64,000 nucleotides of DNA, taken from positions 18,296 to 82,295 of the forward strand of contig NZ_JADPFC010000007.1 of assembly GCF_015668195.1 (NCBI RefSeq), in the 5' to 3' direction. Source of the DNA: Romboutsia_C sp015668195. GTDB taxonomy: Bacteria; Bacillota; Clostridia; Peptostreptococcales; Peptostreptococcaceae. The notes under the pieces were generated by a model that was not told where the DNA came from, searched no databases, and saw nothing but the letters and a program-made list of their open reading frames with translations. The position numbers and the translations under genes are program-made. Positions 18,201-25,084 of this stretch are shown here, piece after piece. Numbering within the stretch: position 1 is the first letter of the stretch; the number at the start of each line of letters is the position of its first letter.

Positions 18201-18478
18201 TGACCACCCATCCCAGCCAATAAGCTGTCTGGTCTTTCTTTTTCTATTATTTTTTCTATAAATTCTATTGTTAATGGTTCTATATATATTTTATCTGCTA
18301 CTTCTTTGTCCGTCATTATAGTAGCTGGGTTACTGTTTATTAATACAACCTCTATTCCTTCTTCTTTTAATGCTTGACAAGCTTGTGTTCCAGAGTAATC
18401 AAACTCTGCCGCTTGCCCTATGATTATAGGTCCTGAACCTAATACTAATGTCTTTTTTATTCTATCTATTTTAGGCAT
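15272..18478 (-). CDS. carB: Carbamoyl-phosphate synthase large subunit
   Basis: A 1068-residue protein, the full family length. It has two homologous ATP-grasp halves: synthetase half 1 begins KKTLVLGSGPIIIGQAAEFD and half 2 near residue 555 begins KKVVVLGSGPIRIGQGIEFD. A C-terminal MGS-like allosteric domain carries ATEGTAKTLQENGI. It makes carbamoyl phosphate from bicarbonate, ammonia (delivered by CarA) and two ATP for pyrimidine and arginine synthesis. It is the last gene of pyrF-carA-carB; the carA stop is 34 bases upstream. Expression should be set by the PyrR-type attenuators at 20459..20797. Confidence 0.98.
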   Translation of the reverse strand: MPKIDRIKKTLVLGSGPIIIGQAAEFDYSGTQACQALKEEGIEVVLINSNPATIMTDKEVADKIYIEPLTIEFIEKIIEKERPDSLLAGMGGQTALNLAVELHEAGILEKYNVEIIGTSVESIKKGEDRDTFREVMKQIDQPVVVSDIVTDLESGLEFAGKIGYPVVVRPAYTLGGTGGGIAENVEELTEILTQGLQLSPVNQVLLEKSIKGWKEIEYEVIRDGNGNCITVCNMENIDPVGVHTGDSIVVAPSQTLSDREYQMLRKASIDIINAIEVKGGCNVQIALNPHSLEYAIIEINPRVSRSSALASKATGYPIAKVAAKIALGYTLDEIENAVTKKTYACFEPTLDYVVVKIPKWPFDKFKQANRKLGTKMMATGEIMSIGSNFESAMLKGIRSLEIGKYSLVHAPSEEKSLEELKKSVVVPDDERLFDLAEMIRRGYKVDMIEQITGVDKWFIHKFKWIVEQEEKLRGMKIEDLNKDYLLELKKKGFSDKGIADLMKISPERLCELRKLYNIQPAYKMVDTCGGEFDALSPYYYSTYEQFDEVEVSEKKKVVVLGSGPIRIGQGIEFDYCSVHCVKSLRKMGIETIIVNNNPETVSTDFDTSDKLYFEPLTEEEVLNIIEKENPDGVILQFGGQTAIKLAKFLHEKNIKILGTDFTDIDAAEDREKFEELLEKLNINRPKGKAIWSVEEGIEEAKRLEYPVLVRPSYVLGGQGMEITYDETKLSRYLEDAFKRDKKNPVLIDKYLTGREIEVDAICDGENILIPGIMEHLERAGVHSGDSITMYPSQNISDEIKVKILDYTKKIALELNVLGMVNIQFIEFKNELYVIEVNPRASRTVPYISKVSNVPIVDLATRCMLGEKLVDLGYGTGVYKEPKLISVKVPVFSMSKLASVDVSLGPEMKSTGEVLGVGETLEEALYKGFLGAGKTMSDKKGVVLATINNHDKEEFIEIAKDMNELGYTFVATEGTAKTLQENGINADVVKRVEEARPNILDVIRNKQVDIVINTPTKGNDSTRDGFKIRRTATEFSTEVMTSLDTLKALVEVKKKHIMNEGLEVYNIAE

Positions 18479-18512
18479 AATTTTTTCTCCTTATCTAATT
18501 AAATTTAACAAT

Positions 18513-19559
18513 CTATACTAATGCTAAGAATTTATCAAATATATAATCGTTGTCTTTTGGCCCTGGACAAGCCTCTGGGTGATACTGAACACTGTATATA
18601 GGTAATTTTGTATGTCTCATTCCTTCTACAGTATTATCATTTAAGTTTATGTGCGTTACTTCCATATCTTGTGGTAATTCACATACGTAGTAACCGTGAT
18701 TTTGAGATGTTATAAATACTTTATTTTCCTCTAAATCTTTAACTGGATGATTTCCACCTCTATGTCCAAATTTTAGCTTCCCTGTCTTTCCACCTAAAGT
18801 TAATGCTAGTAATTGGTGTCCTAAGCATATTCCTGCTATTGGCTTTTTACCAACTAATTCTTTTATATTTTCTATAACATCTTCTAAATCTTCTGGATCT
18901 CCAGGTCCATTAGATAAGAATATTAAATCTGGATTTATTCCTAATACTTCCTCTGGCTTTGTTGTTGCAGGAAATACTGTTATGTCACATCCACGATTAG
19001 CAAATGATCTTAGTATATTTTCCTTAACTCCAAAGTCCATTACAGCAACCTTTGTTCCTTTTCCAGCTATATGCTCTACTTCTTTTCTTGTTACTGTTTT
19101 TACTGCTTGAGTATTTGAAAATGCATCTAATTTAGCTTGAACTTGCTCTAATGATGTACCTTCTAAAGTTATTATGCCTTTCATAGTTCCATTGTTTCTT
19201 AATATCTTTGTAAGAGCTCTTGTGTCTATTCCTTCAAGTCCTATAACTTTATTTTGCTTTAGATATGTGTCTAAATCCATTTCGCATCTAAAGTTATTTG
19301 GCATATCACTTTTTTCTCTTACTATAAATCCCTTTACATGAACTCCCTTAGATTCTACGTCTTCTAAGTTTATTCCATAGTTTCCTATAAGAGGATATGT
19401 CATTGTTACTATCTGTCCATAGTACGAAGGATCTGTTAACACTTCTCCGTATCCTGTCATAGAAGTATTGAATACTACTTCTCCTACACTGTCATTTAAA
19501 TATCCAAAGGCCTTACCTTCAAATATAGTTCCATCTTGTAATATTAATTTCCCCTTCAT
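18513..19559 (-). CDS. carA: Carbamoyl-phosphate synthase small (glutaminase) subunit
   Basis: A 348-residue class I glutamine amidotransferase. The nucleophile cysteine is in AGICLGHQLLALTLGGKTGK, and the His-Glu pair in SVQYHPEACPGPKDNDY. The N-terminal half is the CarA-specific domain (LILQDGTIFEGKAFGY). It hydrolyses glutamine and channels ammonia to CarB. I place the start at ATG 19559, which has AGGAGG upstream, not at the in-frame TTG six codons before. It follows pyrF with a gap of 10 bases. Confidence 0.97.
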   Translation of the reverse strand: MKGKLILQDGTIFEGKAFGYLNDSVGEVVFNTSMTGYGEVLTDPSYYGQIVTMTYPLIGNYGINLEDVESKGVHVKGFIVREKSDMPNNFRCEMDLDTYLKQNKVIGLEGIDTRALTKILRNNGTMKGIITLEGTSLEQVQAKLDAFSNTQAVKTVTRKEVEHIAGKGTKVAVMDFGVKENILRSFANRGCDITVFPATTKPEEVLGINPDLIFLSNGPGDPEDLEDVIENIKELVGKKPIAGICLGHQLLALTLGGKTGKLKFGHRGGNHPVKDLEENKVFITSQNHGYYVCELPQDMEVTHINLNDNTVEGMRHTKLPIYSVQYHPEACPGPKDNDYIFDKFLALV

Positions 19560-19569
19560 TTTAACCCTC

Positions 19570-20286
19570 CTAAGCATTTTCTATTTCATTTACTATATTT
19601 TTAGCTGACTGAGCTGGATTTTCAGCTTTAGTTATAGGTCTTCCAACTACTAAGTAGTGTGCTCCTTTGTTGATTGCATCAGCCGGAGTTACTACTCTCT
19701 TTTGATCTCCTTTGTCCGCACCTGATGGTCTTACACCTGGGCATACTGTTATAAAATCTTTTCCACAAGCTTCAACTATCTTATCTACTTCTTGTGCTGA
19801 ACAAACTATTCCATCAATTCCTGCTTCCTTAGCTAATTTAGCTCTTTTTATAGCTAATTCTTCTGTAGTCATATTGCATCCTATATCTTGTAAATCTTTA
19901 TTGCTTAGTGATGTTAATACTGTAACACCTACTATTATAGGTTTTTCTATATTCAACTTCTCAGCCTCTTCCTTAGCAGCTAATGCACATTGTCTCATAC
20001 CTTCCATATCAGAAACATGTATTGTCATTAACCAAACATTATCTCTAACTGCTGCTCTTACTGCACTTTGCATAGTATTTGGTATATCATGGAACTTAAG
20101 GTCTAAGAATATTTTTTTACCTTTTTCTTTTAAGTAATCTACTGTTTTACCTCTTGTTGATACATATTGCTCTAACCCTACTTTAAATATATCCACTTCA
20201 TTTTCTAATGTATCTATTAATTCTTTAGCTTTATCAAATTCGTTAGTGTCTATCGCCACTATTAGTTTGTCTTTTCCATTTATCAT
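19570..20286 (-). CDS. pyrF: Orotidine 5'-phosphate decarboxylase
   Basis: A 238-residue TIM-barrel OMP decarboxylase. The catalytic cluster is FLDLKFHDIPNTMQSAV (Asp-x-Lys-x-x-Asp), and the phosphate loop is VCPGVRPSGADKGDQKRVVT. It performs the last step of UMP synthesis. It is the first gene of pyrF-carA-carB. The start at 20286 has GGGGAG upstream. The remaining pyr genes are not in the window, so pyrimidine synthesis is split over more than one locus. The leader upstream carries PyrR-type attenuators. Confidence 0.97.
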   Translation of the reverse strand: MINGKDKLIVAIDTNEFDKAKELIDTLENEVDIFKVGLEQYVSTRGKTVDYLKEKGKKIFLDLKFHDIPNTMQSAVRAAVRDNVWLMTIHVSDMEGMRQCALAAKEEAEKLNIEKPIIVGVTVLTSLSNKDLQDIGCNMTTEELAIKRAKLAKEAGIDGIVCSAQEVDKIVEACGKDFITVCPGVRPSGADKGDQKRVVTPADAINKGAHYLVVGRPITKAENPAQSAKNIVNEIENA

Positions 20287-20319
20287 AATTTTACTCCCCT
20301 TTTTAATAAAGCCTTAATA

Positions 20320-20374
20320 AAAAATTCGCTTCGCTCATGTCGCCAACGACTTCGTCCATTGCTCAAAATGTCTT
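20320..20374. repeat. Leader repeat A (pyr leader)
   Basis: Imperfect copy of repeat B (20582..20645). On the minus strand both contain a small hairpin with a CGTTGGCG centre, then a GAACGAAG/GAGCGAAG tail and AATTTT. Each follows directly after an attenuator terminator. Confidence 0.6.
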
Positions 20375-20458
20375 TTTTACGCTCTGCAAGCTGATTGATG
20401 TTACTTAACTTCAATAATTATCCACATTCTTTAAAGTATCATAGTTTCCTTAAGCGTA

Positions 20459-20490
20459 AAAAAATCCTTATACCACAGGGTATAAGGATT
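20459..20490 (-). terminator. pyr attenuator terminator T1 (proximal)
   Basis: Minus-strand stem AATCCTTATAC/GTATAAGGATT followed by T7. It lies about 40 bases downstream of the proximal PyrR-type loop (20531..20561). Confidence 0.9.
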
Positions 20491-20530
20491 CTATCTATAC
20501 ATAACAATACATTTATAAGCTATGAGATAT

Positions 20531-20561
20531 CTTTCCCAGCCTCTCTGGACTAGTTTAAAAG
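20531..20561 (-). promoter_or_regulatory. PyrR-type RNA binding loop 1 (proximal)
   Basis: Minus strand holds CTAGTCCAGAGAGGCTGGGA, matching the PyrR anti-antiterminator consensus (UCCAGAGAGGCU in the terminal loop). With UMP, PyrR would stabilise this hairpin and allow the terminator at 20459..20490 to form. Confidence 0.88.
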
Positions 20562-20581
20562 ACTTTATTATTTTTATTATT

Positions 20582-20645
20582 AAAATTCACTTCGTTCATA
20601 TCGCCAACGATATGATTTCGTATTCACTCAATCACATCCGTTGCT
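20582..20645. repeat. Leader repeat B (pyr leader)
   Basis: Counterpart of repeat A, lying between distal terminator T2 and the proximal PyrR loop. It has the ATATCG-TTGG-CGATAT hairpin and a GAACGAAGTGAATTTT tail on the minus strand. Confidence 0.6.
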
Positions 20646-20677
20646 AAAAAAACCTCTAGCCAATCCAGCTAGAGGTT
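20646..20677 (-). terminator. pyr attenuator terminator T2 (distal)
   Basis: Minus-strand stem AACCTCTAGC/GCTAGAGGTT (loop TGGATTG) followed by T7. It follows the second PyrR-type loop (20707..20737). Confidence 0.9.
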
Positions 20678-20706
20678 ATATATACAAAATTAATTATTAT
20701 AGTTAA

Positions 20707-20737
20707 CCTTTTTAGCCTCTCTGGACTAGTTTCAAGG
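20707..20737 (-). promoter_or_regulatory. PyrR-type RNA binding loop 2 (distal)
   Basis: Minus strand holds ACTAGTCCAGAGAGGCTAAA flanked by CCTTG and AAGG that close the lower stem. The core is identical to loop 1. Confidence 0.88.
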
Positions 20738-20767
20738 AATTTCTATTTTATTTTAATTACATACTAC

Positions 20768-20797
20768 ACTTCATATCCTCTCGGGATATTTTAAAGC
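20768..20797 (-). promoter_or_regulatory. Possible third PyrR-type loop (5'-most)
   Basis: Minus strand ATATCCCGAGAGGATATGAA forms a 6-bp stem with a CGAGA loop and keeps the CCnGAGAGG signature. No terminator separates it from loop 2. It would be the first structure in the transcript. Confidence 0.55.
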
Positions 20798-20812
20798 TTC
20801 ATCTTGTATACA

Positions 20813-20841
20813 ATTATTACATCTTTTCCTTTTAATGTCAA
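20813..20841 (-). promoter_or_regulatory. Promoter of the pyrF-carA-carB operon
   Basis: Minus strand TTGACA (20836..20841), a 17-base spacer, then AATAAT (20813..20818) with a TG extension (TGTAATAAT). It lies just upstream of the first PyrR-type loop. The start site would be near 20806, giving a leader of about 520 bases. Confidence 0.75.
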
Positions 20842-20892
20842 CTCTTCTTTTATTTTTCTCTTTTTGTAAATCGATATAATATATAATATTTT

Positions 20893-21738
20893 CTATTCTT
20901 CTATTATAGCACTAATATAATACTCTTTCCCCAATCTTTTTTTAGCCTTTGTTTTTTCATATCTTACTTTTATATCATATTTTTTACAAGCTATATCAAA
21001 ATTTCTAAGACAAATTCCCATGCTTACTTTGCTCATTCTCTCTATAGACTTTTTTTGTTTTTCTTCATATATATCAATAGATGTTTTTGCGTTATAAAAT
21101 CTCCAAGGTTGTACATTTTTTATAGATGCCGACATTCTTGCAGCACTTAATATTTTAGTCCACTTTCTATCCATCTTTTTTGATATTTCTTTTATTCTTT
21201 TTCTTCTTGGCTCTGCATTTATGTTTCTAAAAATATGCTCTCCTTCTTTTGGGTATCCAAAAGCTATTACAATATATGGCTGTTCTTCACATTCATCTAT
21301 ACTTTCTTCTAGGTCTATATCTTCTTCTTCCTTAACTTGTTCTTTTGAATATATTTCTATACTCTCTGTATCAATATCTATAATCTCCTTTACATCTGTT
21401 TGAGATAAATTACACTCGATCCAACAAGTACCTAAACCTAGAGTTGTTAATTGTAACACTACATTTTCTATTGCAAAACCAATATTTTGTAAATAATCTT
21501 CCCCTTTATTCGATGTTACTAATATATAGTGAGGCGCCTTTATATTACAGTCCTTTTTCATTAAAAACTGTATCAAGTGACCTCTATCTATTAAATGTGC
21601 TTTTATATCCAATTCTTCATTTAAATAATCAATATTCTTACATATTTCTTTAATTTCTTTCATTAATTCTGGTTTTACAGCTCTATTTGAATATTCTTTT
21701 ATAGTTCTTCTATAAAATATAGCATCATATAAGTCCAT
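20893..21738 (-). CDS. Nitroreductase-family (TM-type) protein with acidic insert
   Basis: A 281-residue protein with nitroreductase features. The N-terminal FYRRTIKEYSNRAV is the FMN-phosphate-binding region, LGLGTCWIECNLSQ is the middle motif, and SIKNVQPWRFYNA in the second half resembles the 'putative TM nitroreductase' arrangement of two half-domains. A highly acidic insert (KEQVKEEEDIDLEESIDECE, about 150-170) lies between the motifs. The enzyme would be an FMN oxidoreductase; the substrate is unknown. Its start has AGGAGG and lies in a divergent promoter region shared with the M29 peptidase. Confidence 0.75.
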   Translation of the reverse strand: MDLYDAIFYRRTIKEYSNRAVKPELMKEIKEICKNIDYLNEELDIKAHLIDRGHLIQFLMKKDCNIKAPHYILVTSNKGEDYLQNIGFAIENVVLQLTTLGLGTCWIECNLSQTDVKEIIDIDTESIEIYSKEQVKEEEDIDLEESIDECEEQPYIVIAFGYPKEGEHIFRNINAEPRRKRIKEISKKMDRKWTKILSAARMSASIKNVQPWRFYNAKTSIDIYEEKQKKSIERMSKVSMGICLRNFDIACKKYDIKVRYEKTKAKKRLGKEYYISAIIEE

Positions 21739-22167
21739 TTATTTCCTCCTAAAATATTTCCAATAGCTATATAAATCAAAATGATATATTATACATCTTT
21801 TATTAATAGTTATATTTTTCTGGTCATTTCTACAAATTCATATATTATATTATAAATTTTTTTATTCTTTTTGTACATTTAAATACATATTATTTATAAT
21901 TTATAGTTAAATATTTTTTATATATTTACTTATATTTTTTTGGGTATAAAATATAGTATTATAGTTTATTTAGTGCTTATTTTTGTCGATAATTTATTTT
22001 ATAAGAAAACTGTTTCCAATTTTCTGTTTTTGTAAATATATTATAAATATTTTTTTATAGTAAAATTATGTAATTCCCTTATTTTTTTAGTATTATTAAG
22101 TTAGCAGTGAATAAACTATAATTATCTTAGTAAGATAATTTCATTAAAATTTTAGGAGGTTCAAATT
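21739..22167. other. Divergent intergenic region
   Basis: 429 bases between two divergent genes. It is extremely A/T-rich with long T and A tracts and no credible gene. Promoters for both flanking genes must lie here; I could not choose hexamers with confidence. Confidence 0.6.
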
Positions 22168-23397
22168 ATGGAATTTGAAAGAAATTTAGATAAGTATGCT
22201 GAGTTAGCTGTTAAAGTTGGAGTTAATATACAAACTGACCAAACTTTACTTGTTAGATCGCCTATCGAATGTGCTCCTTTTGTTAGAAAAGTTGTTGAGC
22301 ATGCTTATAAGGCTGGTGCTAAAAATGTACATATAGAGTGGTCTGATGAAGAATGTACTTTAATAAAATACTTAAATGCGCCAGAAGAAGCATTTAACGA
22401 ATTCCCTAAGTGGACTTCAGAACAATATGTTGATATAGCAAAAGAAGGTGGAGCTTTCTTAACTATATATGCTCAAAACCCTGATTTATTAAAAAATGTA
22501 GATCCTCAAAGAGTTGCTAACTTCCAAAAGGCATCTGCACAAGCTTTAAAAGAATGGAGATCTTACACTCTATCTGACAAATGTAAGTGGAGTATAGTTT
22601 CTGTACCAACTGAATCTTGGGCAGCTAAGATATTCCCTGATGTTTCTAAAGAAGAAGCTGTTGAAAAATTATGGGAAGCAATATTTAAGTGTTCAAGAGT
22701 TTCTGGTCAAGACCCAATAGAAGCTTGGAATAATCACAATAATGACTTAAAAACAAGAATGAATTTCTTAAATGATAAAAACTTCAAAACATTAAAATTC
22801 AAGTCAGCAAAAACTGATTTAACTATGGAATTACCTGAAGGACATATTTGGTTAAGTGGTGCATCTCAAGACCCTAATGGAATTAACTTCAACCCAAATA
22901 TACCAACAGAAGAGGTTTTCTCTATGCCTCACAAATTTAAAGTTAATGGTGTAGTTCATAGTACAAAACCACTTGTTTATGGCGGAAATGTTATAGATAA
23001 ATTCTCTTTAACATTTAAGGACGGAAAAATAATAGATTTTACAGCTGAAAAGGGTGCTGAAACATTAGGAAAATTAATAGATACAGATGAAGGTTCTCAT
23101 TACTTAGGAGAGGTTGCATTAGTTCCTTTTAAATCTCCTATATCAGACACTAATATAGTATTCTTCAATACTTTATACGATGAAAATGCATCTTGTCACT
23201 TTGCTTTAGGATCTGCATACAAGACTTGTATAAAAGATGGGGATTCTATAAAAGAAGAAGAAATGGACGAATATGGTGTTAATACAAGTTTAACTCATGT
23301 TGACTTCATGATAGGTTCAGCTGATATGGATATCGTTGGTATAACTAACGATGGTGAAGAAATTCAAGTATTCAAAGATGGAAACTGGGCTTTCTAA
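22168..23397 (+). CDS. M29-family aminopeptidase (AmpS/PepS type)
   Basis: A 409-residue protein, the standard length for M29 aminopeptidases. The C-terminal metal-site region is clear (YLGEVALVPFKSPISDTNIV with the Glu, then CHFALGSAYKTCI and LTHVDFMIGSADMDIVGI with His/Asp ligands). It is a cytoplasmic dimetal enzyme that removes N-terminal residues from peptides. The start has TTTAGGAGG upstream. It is monocistronic, ended by the terminator at 23429..23465. Confidence 0.95.
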   Translation: MEFERNLDKYAELAVKVGVNIQTDQTLLVRSPIECAPFVRKVVEHAYKAGAKNVHIEWSDEECTLIKYLNAPEEAFNEFPKWTSEQYVDIAKEGGAFLTIYAQNPDLLKNVDPQRVANFQKASAQALKEWRSYTLSDKCKWSIVSVPTESWAAKIFPDVSKEEAVEKLWEAIFKCSRVSGQDPIEAWNNHNNDLKTRMNFLNDKNFKTLKFKSAKTDLTMELPEGHIWLSGASQDPNGINFNPNIPTEEVFSMPHKFKVNGVVHSTKPLVYGGNVIDKFSLTFKDGKIIDFTAEKGAETLGKLIDTDEGSHYLGEVALVPFKSPISDTNIVFFNTLYDENASCHFALGSAYKTCIKDGDSIKEEEMDEYGVNTSLTHVDFMIGSADMDIVGITNDGEEIQVFKDGNWAF

Positions 23398-23428
23398 TAT
23401 TTATATATTAAACTTTTAATATACAAAT

Positions 23429-23465
23429 AAAAGAGATATAGGTAATTTTATCTATATCTCTTTTT
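23429..23465. terminator. Bidirectional terminator after the M29 peptidase
   Basis: AAAGAGATATAG pairs with CTATATCTCTTT, with T and A runs on the two sides, between convergent genes. Confidence 0.85.
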
Positions 23466-23474
23466 ATCTATATA

Positions 23475-23696
23475 TTATTTAATTAATGTTAGTATTACCT
23501 GTTGTATAGGCGCACTACCTATGTACATATTCCATTCTTTAAATTTATATTTATAATCATCAATAATAATAGTTCCATAATATAATATCTTGCATGTATG
23601 ACCTTTATCATTAAAATGTTTCACTGTAGCTTCCATTAAATCATTTTTATTGAAGTAACGCTCGTCTAGTTCTAGAATCATTTTCTTTTTCATCAT
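23475..23696 (-). CDS. Small hypothetical protein (73 aa)
   Basis: A 73-residue frame with an alternating beta/alpha look (MILELDERYFNKNDLMEATV; TCKILYYGTIIIDDYKYKFK) and a hydrophobic C-terminus. The ribosome site is weak (GGGTG about 9 bases before the ATG), and three Met codons close together make the exact start uncertain. It ends against a bidirectional terminator. I do not recognise the family; the protein-like composition and terminator support it being real. Confidence 0.5.
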   Translation of the reverse strand: MMKKKMILELDERYFNKNDLMEATVKHFNDKGHTCKILYYGTIIIDDYKYKFKEWNMYIGSAPIQQVILTLIK

Positions 23697-23828
23697 AGTT
23701 TAGCACCCAACCCCAATTTTATATAGAAATTTTTTGAAACTAAATAATACAATTATAATTTTAGTAATAAAACTTACTTTATTTAATATTATAGCATATT
23801 TTCTTTTGTATAACTATTTTATAAAAAG

Positions 23829-23876
23829 TAAAAAAGAGTATCTAGAATTATGAAATAATTCTAGATACTCTTTTTT
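23829..23876 (-). terminator. Terminator of the PfkB kinase gene
   Basis: AAAGAGTATCTAGAATTAT and its complement form an 18-19 bp stem with a tiny loop and T6 on the minus strand, about 95 bases after the kinase stop. Confidence 0.85.
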
Positions 23877-23971
23877 GTTGTCGACGATAAATATTTTATA
23901 TCAATTAATCTTACATTTTGCAGATTAACTTATAACTTAATTATACATAATTTTTTTAATATAGTAAATTT

Positions 23972-24931
23972 CTATTTACTATATTTTACTTCTGTCCATT
24001 CTATATTATTAATATATTTTTCAACTAACTCGTGGCTCATATCTGGATGAATAGTTTCTTCTGTTGCTATAGTTATAGATGACATAGCTATTGCATATTT
24101 TACAGTATCAACTATATTAATATTATTCATATAACCATTTGCTATACCTGCTACAAAAGAATCTCCTGCACCAGTAACGTTGATTACTTTTACATCATTA
24201 GCCTTAATTTTACCTTCTTCTTGCCCATTATTGTAGTATATACCATCTTCATCTAATGTTATAAATACATTTTGGATGCCTAAATCTGTAAAATATTTCC
24301 CAGCTTTTCTTAAATCTTCATCATTGTGTATTTTAAATCCACACATTATTTCAGCTTCATATCTATTTGGCTTTATAGTATGGAACCCTTTTATTAAGTG
24401 TTTAACTGTTTTAGCCTTTGCTGCTGAAACTGGATCTAATATAAGTTTTGTATCTTTACTAAAGTTTTGTATTATATATTCTACTATATCAGGTCTATCT
24501 GAGTCTAGTATCATATACTCAGCATTTCTTATTATTTCCGCTTTTGAGTCTATAAATTCTGTAGTAAACATATCTATTATGTTCATATCAACTACAGCAG
24601 AAACCATCTCACCTTGTTCATCTAAGATAGCCATATATGTAGGAGTGTGCCCTCCTTCTATTATTAGAGACTCGCTCATATCATAGTTCATCTTTTTAGA
24701 ATGATCTAACATTCTTTTTCCTGTTTCATCATCTCCTAATATAGAGATAAATCTTGTGTTTACACCTACTCTAGCCATACATTCAGCTATATTTCTACAA
24801 ACTCCTCCGAAAGAAGTCTTAACTTTACCTGGATTAGAATCATTGCATCTATAATTATTATTTGTAAACCCGCAGATATCAAAAACTGATACTCCGAAAA
24901 CTAACGCATAAGGTTGCCTATTGTCTATCAT
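23972..24931 (-). CDS. PfkB-family carbohydrate/nucleoside kinase
   Basis: A 319-residue ribokinase-fold protein. NPGKVKTSFGGVCRNIAECM is the substrate-binding segment and VTGAGDSFVAGIANGYMNN carries the catalytic GAGD anion hole. It is a clear paralogue of the kinase part of the psuK gene at 2285..3379 (shared NPGKV...SFGG/LGGV-RNIAE pattern) but lacks the winged helix. A pseudouridine or related nucleoside is the likely substrate, though no glycosidase is adjacent. AGGGAGG precedes the start; it stands alone with its own terminator. Confidence 0.88.
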   Translation of the reverse strand: MIDNRQPYALVFGVSVFDICGFTNNNYRCNDSNPGKVKTSFGGVCRNIAECMARVGVNTRFISILGDDETGKRMLDHSKKMNYDMSESLIIEGGHTPTYMAILDEQGEMVSAVVDMNIIDMFTTEFIDSKAEIIRNAEYMILDSDRPDIVEYIIQNFSKDTKLILDPVSAAKAKTVKHLIKGFHTIKPNRYEAEIMCGFKIHNDEDLRKAGKYFTDLGIQNVFITLDEDGIYYNNGQEEGKIKANDVKVINVTGAGDSFVAGIANGYMNNINIVDTVKYAIAMSSITIATEETIHPDMSHELVEKYINNIEWTEVKYSK

Positions 24932-25084
24932 TTTTGTTTAAACCTCCCTAAGAATCACCTTCCTATTTTATCACATTCTTATGAGTTTTTTCTATAAATT
25001 TTAAGTTTTAATGTCAATTATGCAAATTTTTACACTTTTTTTGTCGTATTTAATAAAATAGGAGGCTAGAATACCCCCTATATT

